Source: Amphirosellinia nigrospora (lineage: Eukaryota; Ascomycota; Sordariomycetes; Xylariales; Xylariaceae). Taken from it: DNA of 64,000 nucleotides. The notes beneath the pieces were generated by a model. It was given only the letters and a program-made list of their open reading frames with translations, had not been told where the DNA came from and did no database searches. Where the stretch lies: positions 11,071,569 to 11,135,568 of the forward strand of contig SCHM01000002.1 of NCBI GenBank assembly GCA_004123355.1, given 5' to 3'. Below are positions 26,599 to 38,443 of this stretch, piece by piece. The position numbers and the translations under genes are program-made. Numbering within the stretch: position 1 is the stretch's first letter; the number at the start of each line of letters is the position of its first letter.

Positions 26599-27965
26599 AT
26601 GAACACCGCTAGGTTCCTCAGAATGGCGACGTCTGGTTCTGCCTCCACCCCCGTCTTGGATGGCGTCTTCGGTATTCCTCTCAAGAATCAAGAATCACTG
26701 TCTGCATTGAAAAGTCTTGATTGGCTGACCTCGAGAGCTTATTGTAGGCATCAATAAGCCGATAGGCATGAGCTCTGCGCAAGTCATTCGAGACTGCCAA
26801 CACCACTTCAACCCCTCCGCTCTGTTTAAGCCGCTGATCGACCAAGAGACCGCGAACAGGTCATGGCAATCTAATAACAGGAAGAAGCGGCGCGGGTTTG
26901 GCAAGAATGACATCCGAGTCAAGATGGGCCACGGTGGCACCCTGGACCCTCTGGCAACAGGAGTGCTCGTTCTAGGCGTTGGAAAGGGAACGAAGTCCCT
27001 ACAGTCGTTCTTGGACTGCACCAAAACTTACGAGACGGTAGTTTTGTTCGGCGCCAGCACTGACACATATGATCGCGTCGGTAAGATTTTAAAGAAGACG
27101 GCTTATGACCATATTACACGGCCTATGGTTGAGGAGGCCCTGAAATCGTTTCGCGGCCAATTCCAACAGATGCCTCCCCTTTACTCTGCACTCAAGATGG
27201 AAGGCAAACCTCTGTACGAATATGCGCGCGAAGGTAAACCTATACCACGAATGATTGCGACTAGGGAAGTCGATGTCTCGGAATTGGAGCTAGTGGAATG
27301 GTACGAACCTGGCACTCACTCCCATCGATGGCCGGAGGAGGAGGCTACAAACTTCGAGAGGAGTTTTGCTGAGCAGGTTTGGAAGGTCGAGAAGGATCAG
27401 ATGACATCGAAGAAGCTCACACCCGAGGAGGAGGAAGCTGACACAAAAGCCCGGAAAGAACACGAGAATTTTAAGAGAAAGGCTGACGAGAATGTCGATG
27501 CTCTCGTATATGACCGGCTTAATAAACGCAAGAAGTCGAATAACCAGAAGGAGGTCCCACTGATGTCTGGGGCTTTAGGTGATATGCCTCCCGCGGCCCC
27601 TAAACCCGGCAAAGGGTCAAACCTGATTCCTGAGACTCCTGATACGGATTCGCCTCCTTGGGAAGACAAAGGACCTCCTGCAGCAAGGATTCGAATGACG
27701 GTTACCTCCGGTTTTTACGTGCGGAGCTTTTGTCACGATTTGGGGCTAAGCTTCTTCCGCTATGATGGCTGAGCTCTGTAGAAGTCGGCAAGGAGACTTC
27801 GTCCTCGGAGGCTCTAACTGCTTAGAGTTCTCTGATCTGGCCTCGGGCGAAGATGTTTGGGCTTCACAGGTAAAATCGATGCTAGACCAATGGAATAGTA
27901 AAGGGCAGACAGCCAAGCCCCAATCACCTTTCCGGCCAAGGAGAACAAGTCAAGAAACATTTTGA
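26599..27965 (+). CDS. pus4: tRNA pseudouridine-55 synthase (TruB/Pus4 family)
   Basis: Converts U55 to pseudouridine in the T-loop of tRNAs (cytosol, nucleus and mitochondria). The first exon (26599-26671) joins after a 76-base intron (26672-26747, ending TTGTAG) to give GVFGINKPIGMSSAQVI, the family start. The catalytic motif GHGGTLDPLATGVLVLGVG, with the nucleophilic Asp, is at about 26928-26985. FGASTDTYDRVGK, QQMPPLYSALKMEGKPLYEYAREG and IRMTVTSGFYVRSFCHDLG follow in order, all diagnostic. A charged insertion of roughly 100 residues (27340-27660, Glu/Lys-rich) sits before the last motif. The frame breaks near 27742-27755, after a GGGG run, then resumes as AAMMAELCRSRQGDFVLGG; about two bases are missing relative to the family pattern. 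The Ala-rich ending runs to the stop at 27965. Confidence 0.9.
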
Positions 27966-28561
27966 AATTTTACAACTACACAGCTTAGTACCCAATATAT
28001 CCTGCGTGATTACCAATTCCTGCGCGCAAACAGCTGATGCATGCCTATGTCAGGTTGAATTAACTAGACTGGCGAATAGGTATCTAGTAAGTAAACTATA
28101 CTAGCTGCTAATGATCATATATATATGTAAGTAAAAATGGTGCTGTACTTGATGAAAACCTCATACGGTAACAACTTGTATCCGCATCATTCATTTGAAC
28201 GAAGTCTGCCTAATAAGTTGTGTCTGTTTTATTTTTATCAGGGTCTACCAAAATCTTGTTGGACAACATAGTAATGACGCAGGCTATTTCATCAGATGAG
28301 GTAGTCAATAGATATTTCGCTTTTTGAATAGCCAGCTTGAGTTCCGCATAGCACTAAATCCCCCTCAGTGACGCTAAGCACAAGGTTGCATACGAAGGTC
28401 TGCTTGGTATGGAGTTGGTTCGCTCTTTATGATTTGTCTTATTCGTCTTACAGATCGTCTATAGAGAGAGAGAGAAAGAGAGAGTCTGAACCTCAGATCT
28501 AGGCCAGTGTAGTACAATATCTGTCTATCTATCGCTCACATAAACTCCGGCTCGACAGATT
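27966..28561. other. Intergenic between convergent PUS4 and FAD-oxidoreductase genes
   Basis: AT-rich 3' regions of both genes. It holds an AG dinucleotide microsatellite near 28461-28484. No gene is seen. Confidence 0.55.
28461..28484. repeat. AG dinucleotide microsatellite
   Basis: About twelve AG units with one interruption, in the 3' flank of the FAD oxidoreductase gene. Confidence 0.85.
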
Positions 28562-30030
28562 CTATAAGCCAGCGCTCATTCCTTGAGCGGCGGCGACCTG
28601 GTCCTCGAGGGTACTCGGCAGCTCCATCCAATGCGCCCTCGCCATCCTCTCCCAGCTGGGCATCCAGGCGGCCGGCACCTTAACACCCCCTTCTTTCCCC
28701 AGCATCATCTGAGCAACCGCGATGCCGCACCGCGGCGCCACCGGCATCCCGTGTCCCGTGAAGGCGGCGCTTATCCATAGACCATCGGCGGCGTCGTCGT
28801 CGTCGTCATCGTCTTCCGCGGCGTCGCCCAGAGCTGGCCCCGGGACCCGCCCGACCCACGGGTGTCCGTCGCGCGAGTAGCCCATTATCCCCGTCCACTC
28901 GTACGCCGCGCAGCACCTCCTGCTCCGGCTGCCCGTCGGGGCGGAGCTTGATGGCGTGGTCGAGGCCGCGGTGGAGCGCGCGGCTGATGAGCGGGTTGAT
29001 GGTGTCGTCGCGGGAGATCCCTTCCTCCCCCTCGGGCACGGCGAACCGCTCGCCGCCGAGGATGAGGCTCCTGTCCCCGGGTTCGCCCGCCACCTGCGTG
29101 TCGTCGAGCCCGCGGTGGATCAGGTACTGGTCGCTGTCCTTGGTCCACACGTAGCTGTGCGGAAGCTGCACGGCCCCCGCGGCGGCTCGAGAGCGCAGAC
29201 CTGTCCCCTCACCGGCACTATGAGGTCCGTCAGACCCGGCAGGAGATACGACGTGTACCCGTTCGCGGTGAGGAGCACCTCTCTCGCCCGGACCTCGCCG
29301 CGCGGCGTGTGCGCGACCCAGGACGACGACGACCCGTGGCGCTCGAGGCGCGTCAGGGGCGTGTTCGTCTGCAGGTTGAAGACGGCGGCGCCGTGGTCCT
29401 CGAGGAGCTTCTCCAGCAGCCACGCGACGAGCTTGTAGGGCCACAGCTTGGCCGCGAGGGCTGGAAGACGGCGCCGAGGGCCCCGGGGACGTGTCGGGCG
29501 GCCAGCTCCGCCGGGTCCGTGATGAGGAAGGCCTTGTCCCGGAGATCCGGGTACTGCTGCAGGCGCGCGATCTGCGCCTCGGCCACCTCGAGGACCTCCG
29601 GCGAGTAGATGGCGTGCACCCCGCCGACGACGCGCCAGTCGCACGGGATGGCGTGCGCCGCGACCAGGTCCCGGATCAGCTCGAACGTCGCCAGCTCGAA
29701 CCGCGCCACCTCCTCCGCGCTGTCCCATACCGTGGGCTGGCAGTGGCCTCCGTTGCGCCCCGTCGCCCCCAGCATGCCTCCCGGGCCTCGAGCATCACCA
29801 CGCTTCTCCCCCCGGCTACCAGCTCGCGGGCGGCGAAGGTACCGCTTATGCCGCTCCCGACAACGATGACATCGGCTGTACTAGGGAGATCTTGGGTTGT
29901 GTGGTGATTGAGTAGTCTTTTAGAAGGGTCGCGGTGCCAATATGAATGTGTACTATTATGACTGGGCAGCTCGGCTTGCTTGGCCTGAGGTTCGGGGGCA
30001 GGGTGATCAAGGTCATGTTTATGTGAATTT
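28562..30030 (-). CDS. FAD-dependent amine/amino-acid oxidoreductase (DAO family)
   Basis: The protein starts upstream of THSYWHRDPSKRLLNHHTTQ (~29960-29900), then carries the dinucleotide-binding loop ADVIVVGSGISGTFAARELV (~29880-29820) and GATGRNGGHCQP, the DAO-family FAD-contact motif. Later segments are LWPYKLVAWLLEKLLEDHGA, TPRGEVRAREVLLTANGYTS, QLPHSYVWTKDSDQYLIHRG and, near the end, EWTGIMGYSRDGHPWVGRVP with ISAAFTGHGMPVAPRCGIAV, the second FAD-binding stretch. The best family guess is gamma-glutamylputrescine oxidase-like; substrate unknown. The first exon was not located; an ATTTAG acceptor candidate is near 30040. Frame breaks fall at or beside G/C runs: 29766-29770, 29458-29460, 29174-29178 and near 28900. 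Adding one base restores the family sequence at the first three. Base composition is visibly far more GC-rich than any neighbour, and an Asp run is encoded at 28793-28815. Confidence 0.78.
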
Positions 30031-30967
30031 TGGTAGTCCTAAATGTACAGATGGCGTGGAGTGGGAGTGTCTCTGAGAATATGCGAGGTGTAAGTGAACT
30101 GTCTTTGTTTCCATCTGTCTGTTGACCGTCTTATATAACAGTCAAAGCTCGGTTGCCCCGCACACCACCAGACCACCTCAGGCGACTCGGCTTGTCAGGC
30201 GGAAAGGAACTGCTATCCTCAACCAAACTTACCATGGAAGAAAAGAAAATAATTCAAATTTCTCATAAAATACACTAGATGCGTAGGGAAACATCAACCG
30301 AGGTGGCTGATATGGAACCCTAACCCGAGCTTTGACGCGCTTGTTGGAGCGAGCAAGTATTATGGGTTGGCCCTTCGCTCTCCGGCTTCGAAACTAATCG
30401 CTCGGCATCAGTAATATGACTTGGCGTAACTATGCCTGCGCGGTGTTGGTTGGGATTCGGATGCTCGGTTTGAATATTTAGTAGTTACTGGCATTGATGG
30501 TGTTTTCTCTTATGCAATCGATCAGCCATCTTGACTAGTAAGCCGGCTATCTAAGGCGTCTAGATCTCACCTGCCTTCACTCCCTTTCTACCGACATTTG
30601 ATTTGCAAGTCACGATTGACGACAAGTGCGGCGGAAAGCGAATTAATGTAATGTGTAATAATTGACAACGCAAAACGAACGTGTATCGTCGCCACGTCGT
30701 CATCTATCATTAGTATCATTAATCGTACAAATACTTATAACCAGCCTACATCAACCTTCCAAGAAAAAGAAATTATGCTCTCCAGAGAGCTCTTCGCCCA
30801 AAACCAGTCATGAGCTATACTTCAATGAGTGAATACTGATCGTGAATATAGTAGATTTACTGAGTTGTCGCAAATCGTGCCCCTAACTCCCTGGTCAGAC
30901 TTCAAGCCCTGGATGGCAAGTCACCGGCGCCTAACGTGTTGTGGATGGCCGGGCATTAAGAAGGAAT
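30031..30967. other. Intergenic upstream of FAD oxidoreductase
   Basis: Probably contains the FAD gene's first exon and promoter (30040-30200). The rest shows no coding feature. Confidence 0.4.
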
Positions 30968-32844
30968 CTACGGCGCGTTTCTCGTGAAATCTTGAAAACC
31001 GGCATCAAATGTAGCTGTCTGAGGCGGTGGCGACAAGCTCCTCTCCCATTCCTTAATGAAGTTCGAGGTCGTATTCTTGATCTTGCTCGGCGTGAGGCGG
31101 TTCAGTATAGCTCGAGGCACTTCTTCGAGCTTAGTGGCAGTCTCTGGGGACGATGGTTGAAGTTCGCCCCTCGAAAGTTTATGTCTTCTATTTTCATATT
31201 GTATTAGAAAGTTGAAGACCATTTCTATCGCGTTTGGGCATTTTTGTTTTGCTTTATCTGTCGTTGGGTGGCTTGTTCTTACAGTGCAGTTTCGTTCTCA
31301 GTCCGCTCGGGAATGGCTGAAGCGATATCTCCGTTTGCAGTGCTTCCACTCCATCGCGATGTTTTCACATTGGGGAATCCCAGTTCGACCAGTCGTCATC
31401 GTCAAAGTTGTCAAAAGTCAACGGTGTCCATGAGAAATGTTTTCGAGCTCGGGGTTCTGGCCTGGATGTTGTCCGCCGATGCTGAGGTCGATCGCTGGAG
31501 CTGCTTGTGGATGTGGCTGGGCTATCCGATGGGGAGTCTAGCTCTGTAGAGAATGGAATGCGGCCACGGCTCGCCGATGGATGCGCGTATTGTGTCTTGG
31601 TCACCATCTACCTTATTCGACCTCAGCCCAATCTCGGTGGTTCTATTTGTCGTCCCTGATATGGCTTCATCGCCGACCGTTGCTTGCCTTAGGTCTTCAA
31701 CAAAAGTCCAAAGGCCTTGCTTGAAGTCATTGGCAAGCTGCTTGACACCAGTAGAGTGCTGAGTGCTTTGATACGGTGCCCATGTAGCACGTTTATTCGC
31801 GGGATAACGAATTGAACTAGGCGGAGGACCAATGTACGAATCTGGCGAACGAACAATATCTTGATCCTCATGGACTGGAGCGTCTCCGACGGATCTAGTA
31901 GGCGATAGTAAGGATAGAGTGCGCGTGTGGCTTCCACGAAAAACGGTTCTTTTATGTCGTTGAGAGGTTCCTTGGCTTTGTGCAAGCAGGATAGCCTTTC
32001 GTCTCTCGAGTTCACTGTTGCGCTTTGCTGCCGGGCTATCTTCACTTTTATCACGAAGATTCGCAGCTGGCGCAAGAGCTCGGAGAGGTTCAACGGTTGT
32101 GTTTGGCGGCCTCTTTTTGCAAGCTTCTGATATGGTCCACTGTCTCTGCAGCCTCTTAAGCTCCACCTCGGCTCGGGTCAGTTCTTCTCGCAGCTCCAGT
32201 ACGCGGCGTTCCTGTGCCGCGATAGCAACGATAAACCCGTCCGAGTCAGCAGGAGAATTCAGGGCCATAGTGTCGATAGGCGTCGGAGGCATTGACGACG
32301 TTGGTGTCGGTCTCGAGGAGAGGCTGTTGGGCAGGGCGATAGGCAGCGTCAAGGACAGCCGATTCGCATTCCGGGAGGCGGGTGATGTAGAGCGGATAGA
32401 ACATGTGTCGAAAGTCTCACTTGTTGGTGGCGGAGGCATGGAAGACGACGTCGTGTCCGCCGAGTTCGACTCATTTTCAATACCATCGCCTATGTTGGCT
32501 TCGGTTCTGAAGTCGACGCTAGAGACATTCAAGACGGCGTCGAGGGACGCAGGCGCATTAGGCGACGCGCGCGACAAACGGCGCTCCAAGCCCATGTCTG
32601 CCCAAACAATTGGCTTGAGAAGAAGTTTTTCAAAAGAATGATAATCTGAAGGTTCACCTATGAGACGACCTTGACTATGATGGTAATACGGAGAAAGAAT
32701 GGAAGCAGGCATGCCGTTGTCTCCCGGAATTGGATATTCTTCTAGAATATAGTGTATTGATTGTATTGTTGAGACGCCCGTCGTTGGAAAGAGTGGACGA
32801 GAAGATGTAACCAAACAAATTCGTAAAAGTTGTTGTTGTTTCAT
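30968..32844 (-). CDS. DUF4048 family protein (hypothetical, coiled-coil region)
   Basis: The core is conserved in Pezizomycotina: NANRLSLTLPIAL (~32370), an AAQERRVLELREELTRAEVELKRL coiled coil (~32215-32150), GLWTFVEDLRQATVGDEA (~31715-31660) and FSWTPLTFDNFDDDDWSNW (~31440-31380). The end of the gene lies beyond an intron (about 31275-31205, donor GTAAGA, acceptor AAATAG): PRAILNRLTPSKIKNTTSNF then IKEWERSLSPPPQ, stop at 30968. This terminal motif is typical of the family. Two frame changes occur: one near 31590, and one in a C4 run (31372-31375, plus-strand G4), where a fifth base restores the frame. The start at 32844 is the first Met and could be internal. Function unknown; probably an intracellular phosphoprotein. 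Confidence 0.75.
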
Positions 32845-34124
32845 GGACAGACGAAATAAACTGCAGCTACTGCCACGTAATCTACCATCGGCGCCCGGGG
32901 CTGATGGCGATGGCGATGATCAGTGCGTAAGGACTGCGATTGCAGCGGTGAATGAGAGTGAGGCCGCGCTTGATGGCAGCGTTGGGAGATTGAAGGAGTA
33001 CCGGAGGGTACTGCTGCACCGAGATGGTGGTATTAGTTGGTTGGGACCTTGCAACCAGCGCAGGGCCTGGAGCCACCTATAATATGTACAATTCCAATAA
33101 GAGGATAGGGCAGTGACTCCCTGTTGGTCAAATCAGGGGTAGCTGAGGGTCCAGGCGACGAATGGCGATACCCAAATACCTAACTGCCTTAAAAAAAAGC
33201 GTAGTGGCTGTACGAACAGGACGAGGTAGAGAATGACTTATTGCTTGATTTAATGGTTGCACTGTTGAAGGCGTATTGAATTTCAAAGAAGACGGGGTAG
33301 TCGGAAGATTACAACTCAATGAACGACAGCTATATATTCTAGATATGATGAGATGGCGGAGTCACTAATTTTGTTGAATCGAAGAGGGTCGGGGTCTGCT
33401 TTAAATATGAGATATTAGGATAATTCAGCCCATCTAAACCCCTCGTCGTCGTTTGTTTTGATTCAAACTAGGTAGAGTAGTATCCCAAGCCTCCTACGTT
33501 TACCGTGGTACTACCACACTGGGCTGTCTGTTTCCGCCGCCCTGGTTCCCTGGTTCCCTGGTCCCAGTCGACCGTCGGCCGTCAACAAAACAACGTGCTA
33601 GAACTCCACAGAAGCCGTGATCAGTGTTTGTCTGGGTTCGCCCAGAACGGTTCTGGTGGCTACATCTTGTGTTCTAGCGCATTACGGTGTGGAAAGTGTG
33701 AAAAGTTGGAACCCTGCAATCGCGAAATGATGTCCTGCAGGTCCCTTTACCATGTGGAGAACTTAAGGATAACGCGATCCTGGCAATTGGTTCGCCTTGG
33801 CCGGACCCGCAAAACTCAACGACGAGTGTGAAAACCCTTTAAGGTTTAGGGTTTACCAATTTTGTGGCTCACGACGAATTGAGCTTAGCGCTCTCGCCAT
33901 TTATGCATTTTTTATGTATATGTAGAGGGAAACGGTTGAGCTTAGGCGTCAGCCAACTAGTAGTACATGTGCCATTTTTCTATATTCAGAAGATGGGTCA
34001 CAAATTGACAAAAGAGAAACAGAAGCAGAGTTAACAACCCTTCATTCTATTCTGCAAGCTAAGTGTGATAGAACTTCTGTTCTCGAGTCTTATACTGGAA
34101 TCGAGACCTCAGGTAACATGCCAC
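32845..34124. other. Intergenic
   Basis: Upstream region of the DUF4048 gene and 3' side of the SDR gene. It contains a short CTGGTTCC direct repeat (~33540-33562). No gene is supported. Confidence 0.5.
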
Positions 34125-35054
34125 TCAAATCCAGTTAATTCCACCGCTGACGCTGATGTACTGTCCGGTGATCCAACTGCTCAATGGTGACGCGACGAGC
34201 ACCACGGCATTCGCGATCTCCTCTACAGTTCCCATCCTCCCCTCTAGCCTGTTCATGTTCAATAACCTCTGTATCTCGGGGTGGTCATTAGGAGGCGATA
34301 TCTCGGTTTTGGTAGCGCCGGGTGCGATCGCATTAACCGTGACGCCAAACTTCCTGCCAAACTATGCGACGAGAAGTATTAGTGTCCAAACATCGCGTAG
34401 AAGTTGTCATGGACATGTGGAACATTACCTCCAGAGCCCAGGTATAAGTGAGCGAGTCGAGCGCCGCTTTCAAAGCGGTGTAGACGGGAGAATGCAGACC
34501 CATCCTGGATAAGCACGTGCTGATGTTGATGATACGTCCGCCGCGAGGCATGTGGGGAAGAGCAGCTTGGACGAGAAGGAATGGTCCCTGGAAATTGGTA
34601 CGGAATACCGATGACATTTCCTCAGGCGTAACTTCGACTGACGGAGTCATCGGGGCGATTCCGGCATTGTTGACTGCAGTAGACTTGTTAACAGCTAAGC
34701 TTACGTCGTCACGATCATGATTCGCGACTTGGTTTGTGGACTAGGAGAGAACCTACCGAGAATATCGATCTTGTCGGTATTGAAGGCAGCTAGGGTCTCT
34801 TGGACGAGCTTCTTTGCTACCTCCGGGTCTCCGACATCCCCACGGACGACGGTGGCCTTTCCGCCTTTGGCTCTGATGCTCTCCGCAAGCTCGGCTGCCC
34901 TGGGCGCGCTGGAGTCGGAAACGTAGTTGATGGTGACGCAGGCACCTCGGGCGGCGAGCGCTATGGCTATCGCGGCCCCAATGCCACTAGGTCTTCCTGA
35001 GCCCGTGACAATGGCAACCTTGCCCTCAAAGGACAGATCGTTTGCGACAGACAT
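34125..35054 (-). CDS. Short-chain dehydrogenase/reductase (classical SDR)
   Basis: A complete 259-residue NAD(P)-dependent oxidoreductase in three exons (35054-34757, 34673-34429, 34361-34125; introns GT-AG). The nucleotide-binding motif is TGSGRPSGIG, with two residues more than the common TGxxxGIG. NNAG follows the first splice (ILVNNAGIAP), and the active site is Ser in INISTCLS with YTALK (YxxxK). The C-terminal part has the usual APGATKTEI and SGGIN ending. Chain length and motifs fit 3-oxoacyl-ACP reductase-like fungal SDRs (versicolorin or tetrahydroxynaphthalene reductase type). The substrate cannot be read, and no pigment or polyketide gene is adjacent. The gene reads without damage. 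Confidence 0.9.
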
Positions 35055-35174
35055 TTGAAATAATTCTGAGAGATTGGAGTGGACGTTTACTGTTGTAAGG
35101 CTTACGAAGGACGTAGTGATGAGTTGGGTTTGCCGTGAAACAACAAGTCGTGAGTCGACATTGCTGCCTTTAAA

Positions 35175-35190
35175 CCCATTTATATAGCCC
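35175..35190 (-). promoter_or_regulatory. TATA box of the SDR gene
   Basis: Minus-strand GGCTATATAAATGGG lies about 125 bases before the SDR start codon, a fitting distance for a fungal TATA element with a short leader. Confidence 0.5.
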
Positions 35191-35978
35191 TCTGAATCAA
35201 CCTCTGATAGATTCCTAATCGGATAATTATTCAGCAGTCGTGTTTAGCTAAATCAGTGCCGGTAAGAAAGATTCTTGATATTCGGCTTCGTCTTGTGGGG
35301 AGTGAAGTTTCACATTTTGGTAAAAGCCTCTTCATCCCGATAATTTAACGCCGCAATAGGCAATAGGTGTCTTCCAGATGCTTTGGTGCCTGGGGAAAAG
35401 AGGCAAGAACTTGAAAATGGTTCATTGAAATTGGTAGATAACAGGAGTAGGCGTCTAAAGAACGAAACTTGGACGAAAAGGGAAACCGGTCACCCCTGCA
35501 CTGCATAGTATAGATATCTACCGACGTAGAGGATGCTTGAGGCCACGGGAGAAACCCGTTGGCAGCACTCATCCTCCACGTTTCATTGGGTTGATAGCTT
35601 TGTTAGGGTGCTTGGTGTCGGTTGTGCCATATTGTGTTACGTCTTTTTCCTTTTACAAAGATAAATAATGCTTATAATTAATAGGGGTACGCCAATAGCT
35701 TCGAGGGGTAATGTCCAAAATATTATAATTACTGAACTCGTGCGTGTCCGATATTTGTACATATCTAATTGCGTCAAAGAGGTAATGCTGGGGTCGATGT
35801 AATTGCCTTCCACTCACCAAACAATTTTTTACTCAGCTGATTACGTAGCTGGCTGAGTGTCTGGCAGTACTCGCGCTATTAGGAATCGAATTTAATGCCG
35901 TATTTTACCTTGCCAGGCTCTCGCTTGCTAGCTTGGTCAAGTCGAACTCTGTTTTGATCATGTTCGGCTTAGACTACT
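35191..35978. other. Intergenic
   Basis: Upstream of the SDR gene and downstream of the transcription-factor-like gene. Only short unsupported frames are seen. Confidence 0.5.
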
Positions 35979-37676
35979 CTACGCGGCATTCTCATATGGT
36001 ATGCCATACGTAGCGGCCTCGGAAAGGTGTAACCTCGACATTACATCCTCTCCCAGCAACATGCACTCTTCTTCCCAGAGCCTTTCGAACCACGGCATAG
36101 GACTGATCCGCTCCGTGACGTCTCTCCAGCTCCATAACCCTGCAGCCCTCATCTCTGCCACGAGTCTCACCTGTGCGCCCTTTCGCTCGTTCTGCTCTGT
36201 CGCTAAGATTCCCAGGATGGTTAGCAGCCACAATCGCAGCGCGAGAAATTTAGTATCGTTCATCTCAGAATCCCTTAAAGCCTCGGCGATGGTAATTGAA
36301 TAGGATGGAAGAGCACCTGGGAAGCTGTCATATTTGCGTTTAAGCGATATGATGATCACAAGGGCCGCCAGCGCACATGCCTTTGTGAAGGGGGAGGTCA
36401 TAGACACTATTGGAGCGGAATCGGAAAGTGCGCGGTGGGCTATTGGATCGAGAAAGAGACTAACGGATAGGCTGTCTCTTTCGATATCCGGCATCGATGA
36501 CTGGGTTTCAAGCCAGGCAGCTAACCTCTTCAGATCACGATATACATGCACGACACTCGACATCTCTGGTGATATACTAAGCATGAGCGCAGTCATATCT
36601 TCCATTTGGCGTAAGCTTTCTGACGGCGGCGGCAGCAATATCGGGAGCAGGTCAGCCGGCAAAACGTAATGAGGCGGATGGTTCCGCATCAAGGCCGTGG
36701 TGATGTCAATCCTAAGATATCTTGGTAAACTCGCTAAGGCTCTCATAGGCAGGCTGGGGAGCCTACCACATAATCATCAGCCTGACTTGAGGGGGTAGAC
36801 TGCTGATGCCCCCTCTGAGGTCTATTATCTCTCGCAAGCCTGCGAAATGGATCGCTGCCTGAGCAAAGTCTTGACACGCGTACTGACAACTCGGTAAGTA
36901 TGAGAAAGGCGTTTCACGTGATTATTGTAATCGCATACATTATAGCATATGAACCCGATAATAGCCTTTATGACGGGTATCCTTAGGCTAGCCTCTGGGC
37001 TCATGCTGGCTATCGAAGAATTAATGCAGCGCAGCCCATCCGCGTATCGGCGTAGACAGATCGACACCCCTTTGTCGGAGTCACGAATAACAGCATCGCG
37101 CATGGTTGGGCTGATGAAAAGATCTTGAAAGGAGCGGGAATTGGCAGGCGCGAAAGGGAACAAGAAGTACTGCCGCCGTTGCGAGAGAGCTGTGAAGCTG
37201 GACGATGCTAAAGAAGATTAGCGCCGGCTTTGGGTTTGGTGCAAGAAGGTAGATTTTAAAGTACGAGATTGACTTGTCGTATTGCTATTTAAGGCCAAGG
37301 CTATTGTATACATGGCAAATGGATCCATTCCCCAGCCATCGTCGAGGACTTGGAGCGGATTTTGGCTCCAGAATGGACGAGATAAGCCGACAGCGACGGA
37401 GCGTTCTGGAGTGTGAGACTCGACATCCAGATCTTTGTCCTGTGAATTCCGCCCTGTGGAATTAACAAGCTTTGCCACAGAGGTGATGTCGAGTCTTGAC
37501 TGTGTTGGTGGTGGAGGCGAGCGTAACTTTAACGGTATTTGCACATTCTTCCTCGTCTTTCGGCGCGCTTTGCCTATATCTTGCATTACATGCGTTCGCA
37601 TCTCCTTCGCCGTTTTGCGATCCTTCGACCTCTTGTCCTGCGTCAGGTTGACGAACAGATACTTTTGCGAATCCAT
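35979..37676 (-). CDS. Fungal transcription-factor-like protein without zinc cluster (tachykinin-family type)
   Basis: Starts MDSQKYLFVNLTQDKRSKDR, with EMRTHVMQDIGKARRK, the N-terminal signature of a fungal group often annotated as tachykinin-family. It continues with GWGMDPFAMYTIAL, then an intron near 37290-37205 leading to YFLFPFAPANSRSFQDLF, then RYADGLRCINSSIASMSPEA. The C-terminal half (36746-35979) has the helical PF11951-like pattern of Zn2Cys6 factors (RDLKRLAAWLETQ; LRLWLLTILGILATEQNERK; WFERLWEEECML). No CX2CX6C zinc cluster is visible, so direct DNA binding is uncertain. Target genes are unknown. Confidence 0.7.
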
Positions 37677-38443
37677 CTTTGCTATGGGTTAGAACTTGGA
37701 ATAGAAGGATCAAGTGATGGTCAGGGCATTAGACCAAAGGATCGGACCGGAATGATGGCACCGTAAATGAATGTCATTTCCAAGGTTTGTCGGAACGAGT
37801 CAAAGGATAGGCAAAAAAGCGTCATTCTTCTCTGATGCTGACTAATGCGGCGGCGTGGGTATATATTCACGATCTATATCTTTGCGCATCTGCTTGACTT
37901 TTTGGGAAGTTACTCTAAGTATAATAATATGATAAAATCCGTTTTCTTCTAGACGGTTGCCTTTTCCTATTTTACTACAATCAACTATTTTTTTACGGTA
38001 AATACGTGCATTAGATAACTGCGCACAGCTGTTTCAGAATATCGTTGCCTTTTGTGGGTACCCTTTAAGATAGGCACGTGAACACGGGTTATTGACGTCG
38101 CGTCAGCTCCAACCCCGCGTCGACTAATCAGAACAAACCAACAGACTTCGCTAAAGTATAAGTGGGTGGGCTTGCCTTACATTCTTTGCTGCCTTCAAGT
38201 TTCAATTCTTTGTTAGACCTCATTCAGCAATGGTGAATGAGGTCTATTTGGGGTAATCGATTAGGTTTGCTTGCCTTGCTCCCCACCACTAAGCCTGCAA
38301 TGGATTTGTGCTCTTTGCTGCCTACAAATATGACCCGTCTCTATCAGTACACATTTTCCCTTGAACTTGCGTCTTCTTCTGCGACCATTTCTTTTCGGCG
38401 GCTCGTATCTTGACGAAAGAAAAGAAAACCGAATGCAACTGAA
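37677..38443. other. Divergent intergenic region
   Basis: Separates the minus-strand transcription-factor-like gene from the plus-strand ligase. An AT-rich stretch at 37915-38015 and two copies of a related motif around tttgctgcc (38187 and 38312) are seen. No gene is supported. Confidence 0.45.

Noticed and set aside
30941-31207. Plus-strand frame opposite the DUF4048 end
   Set aside because: It is the shadow of the real minus-strand terminal exon (LTPSKIKNTTSNF).
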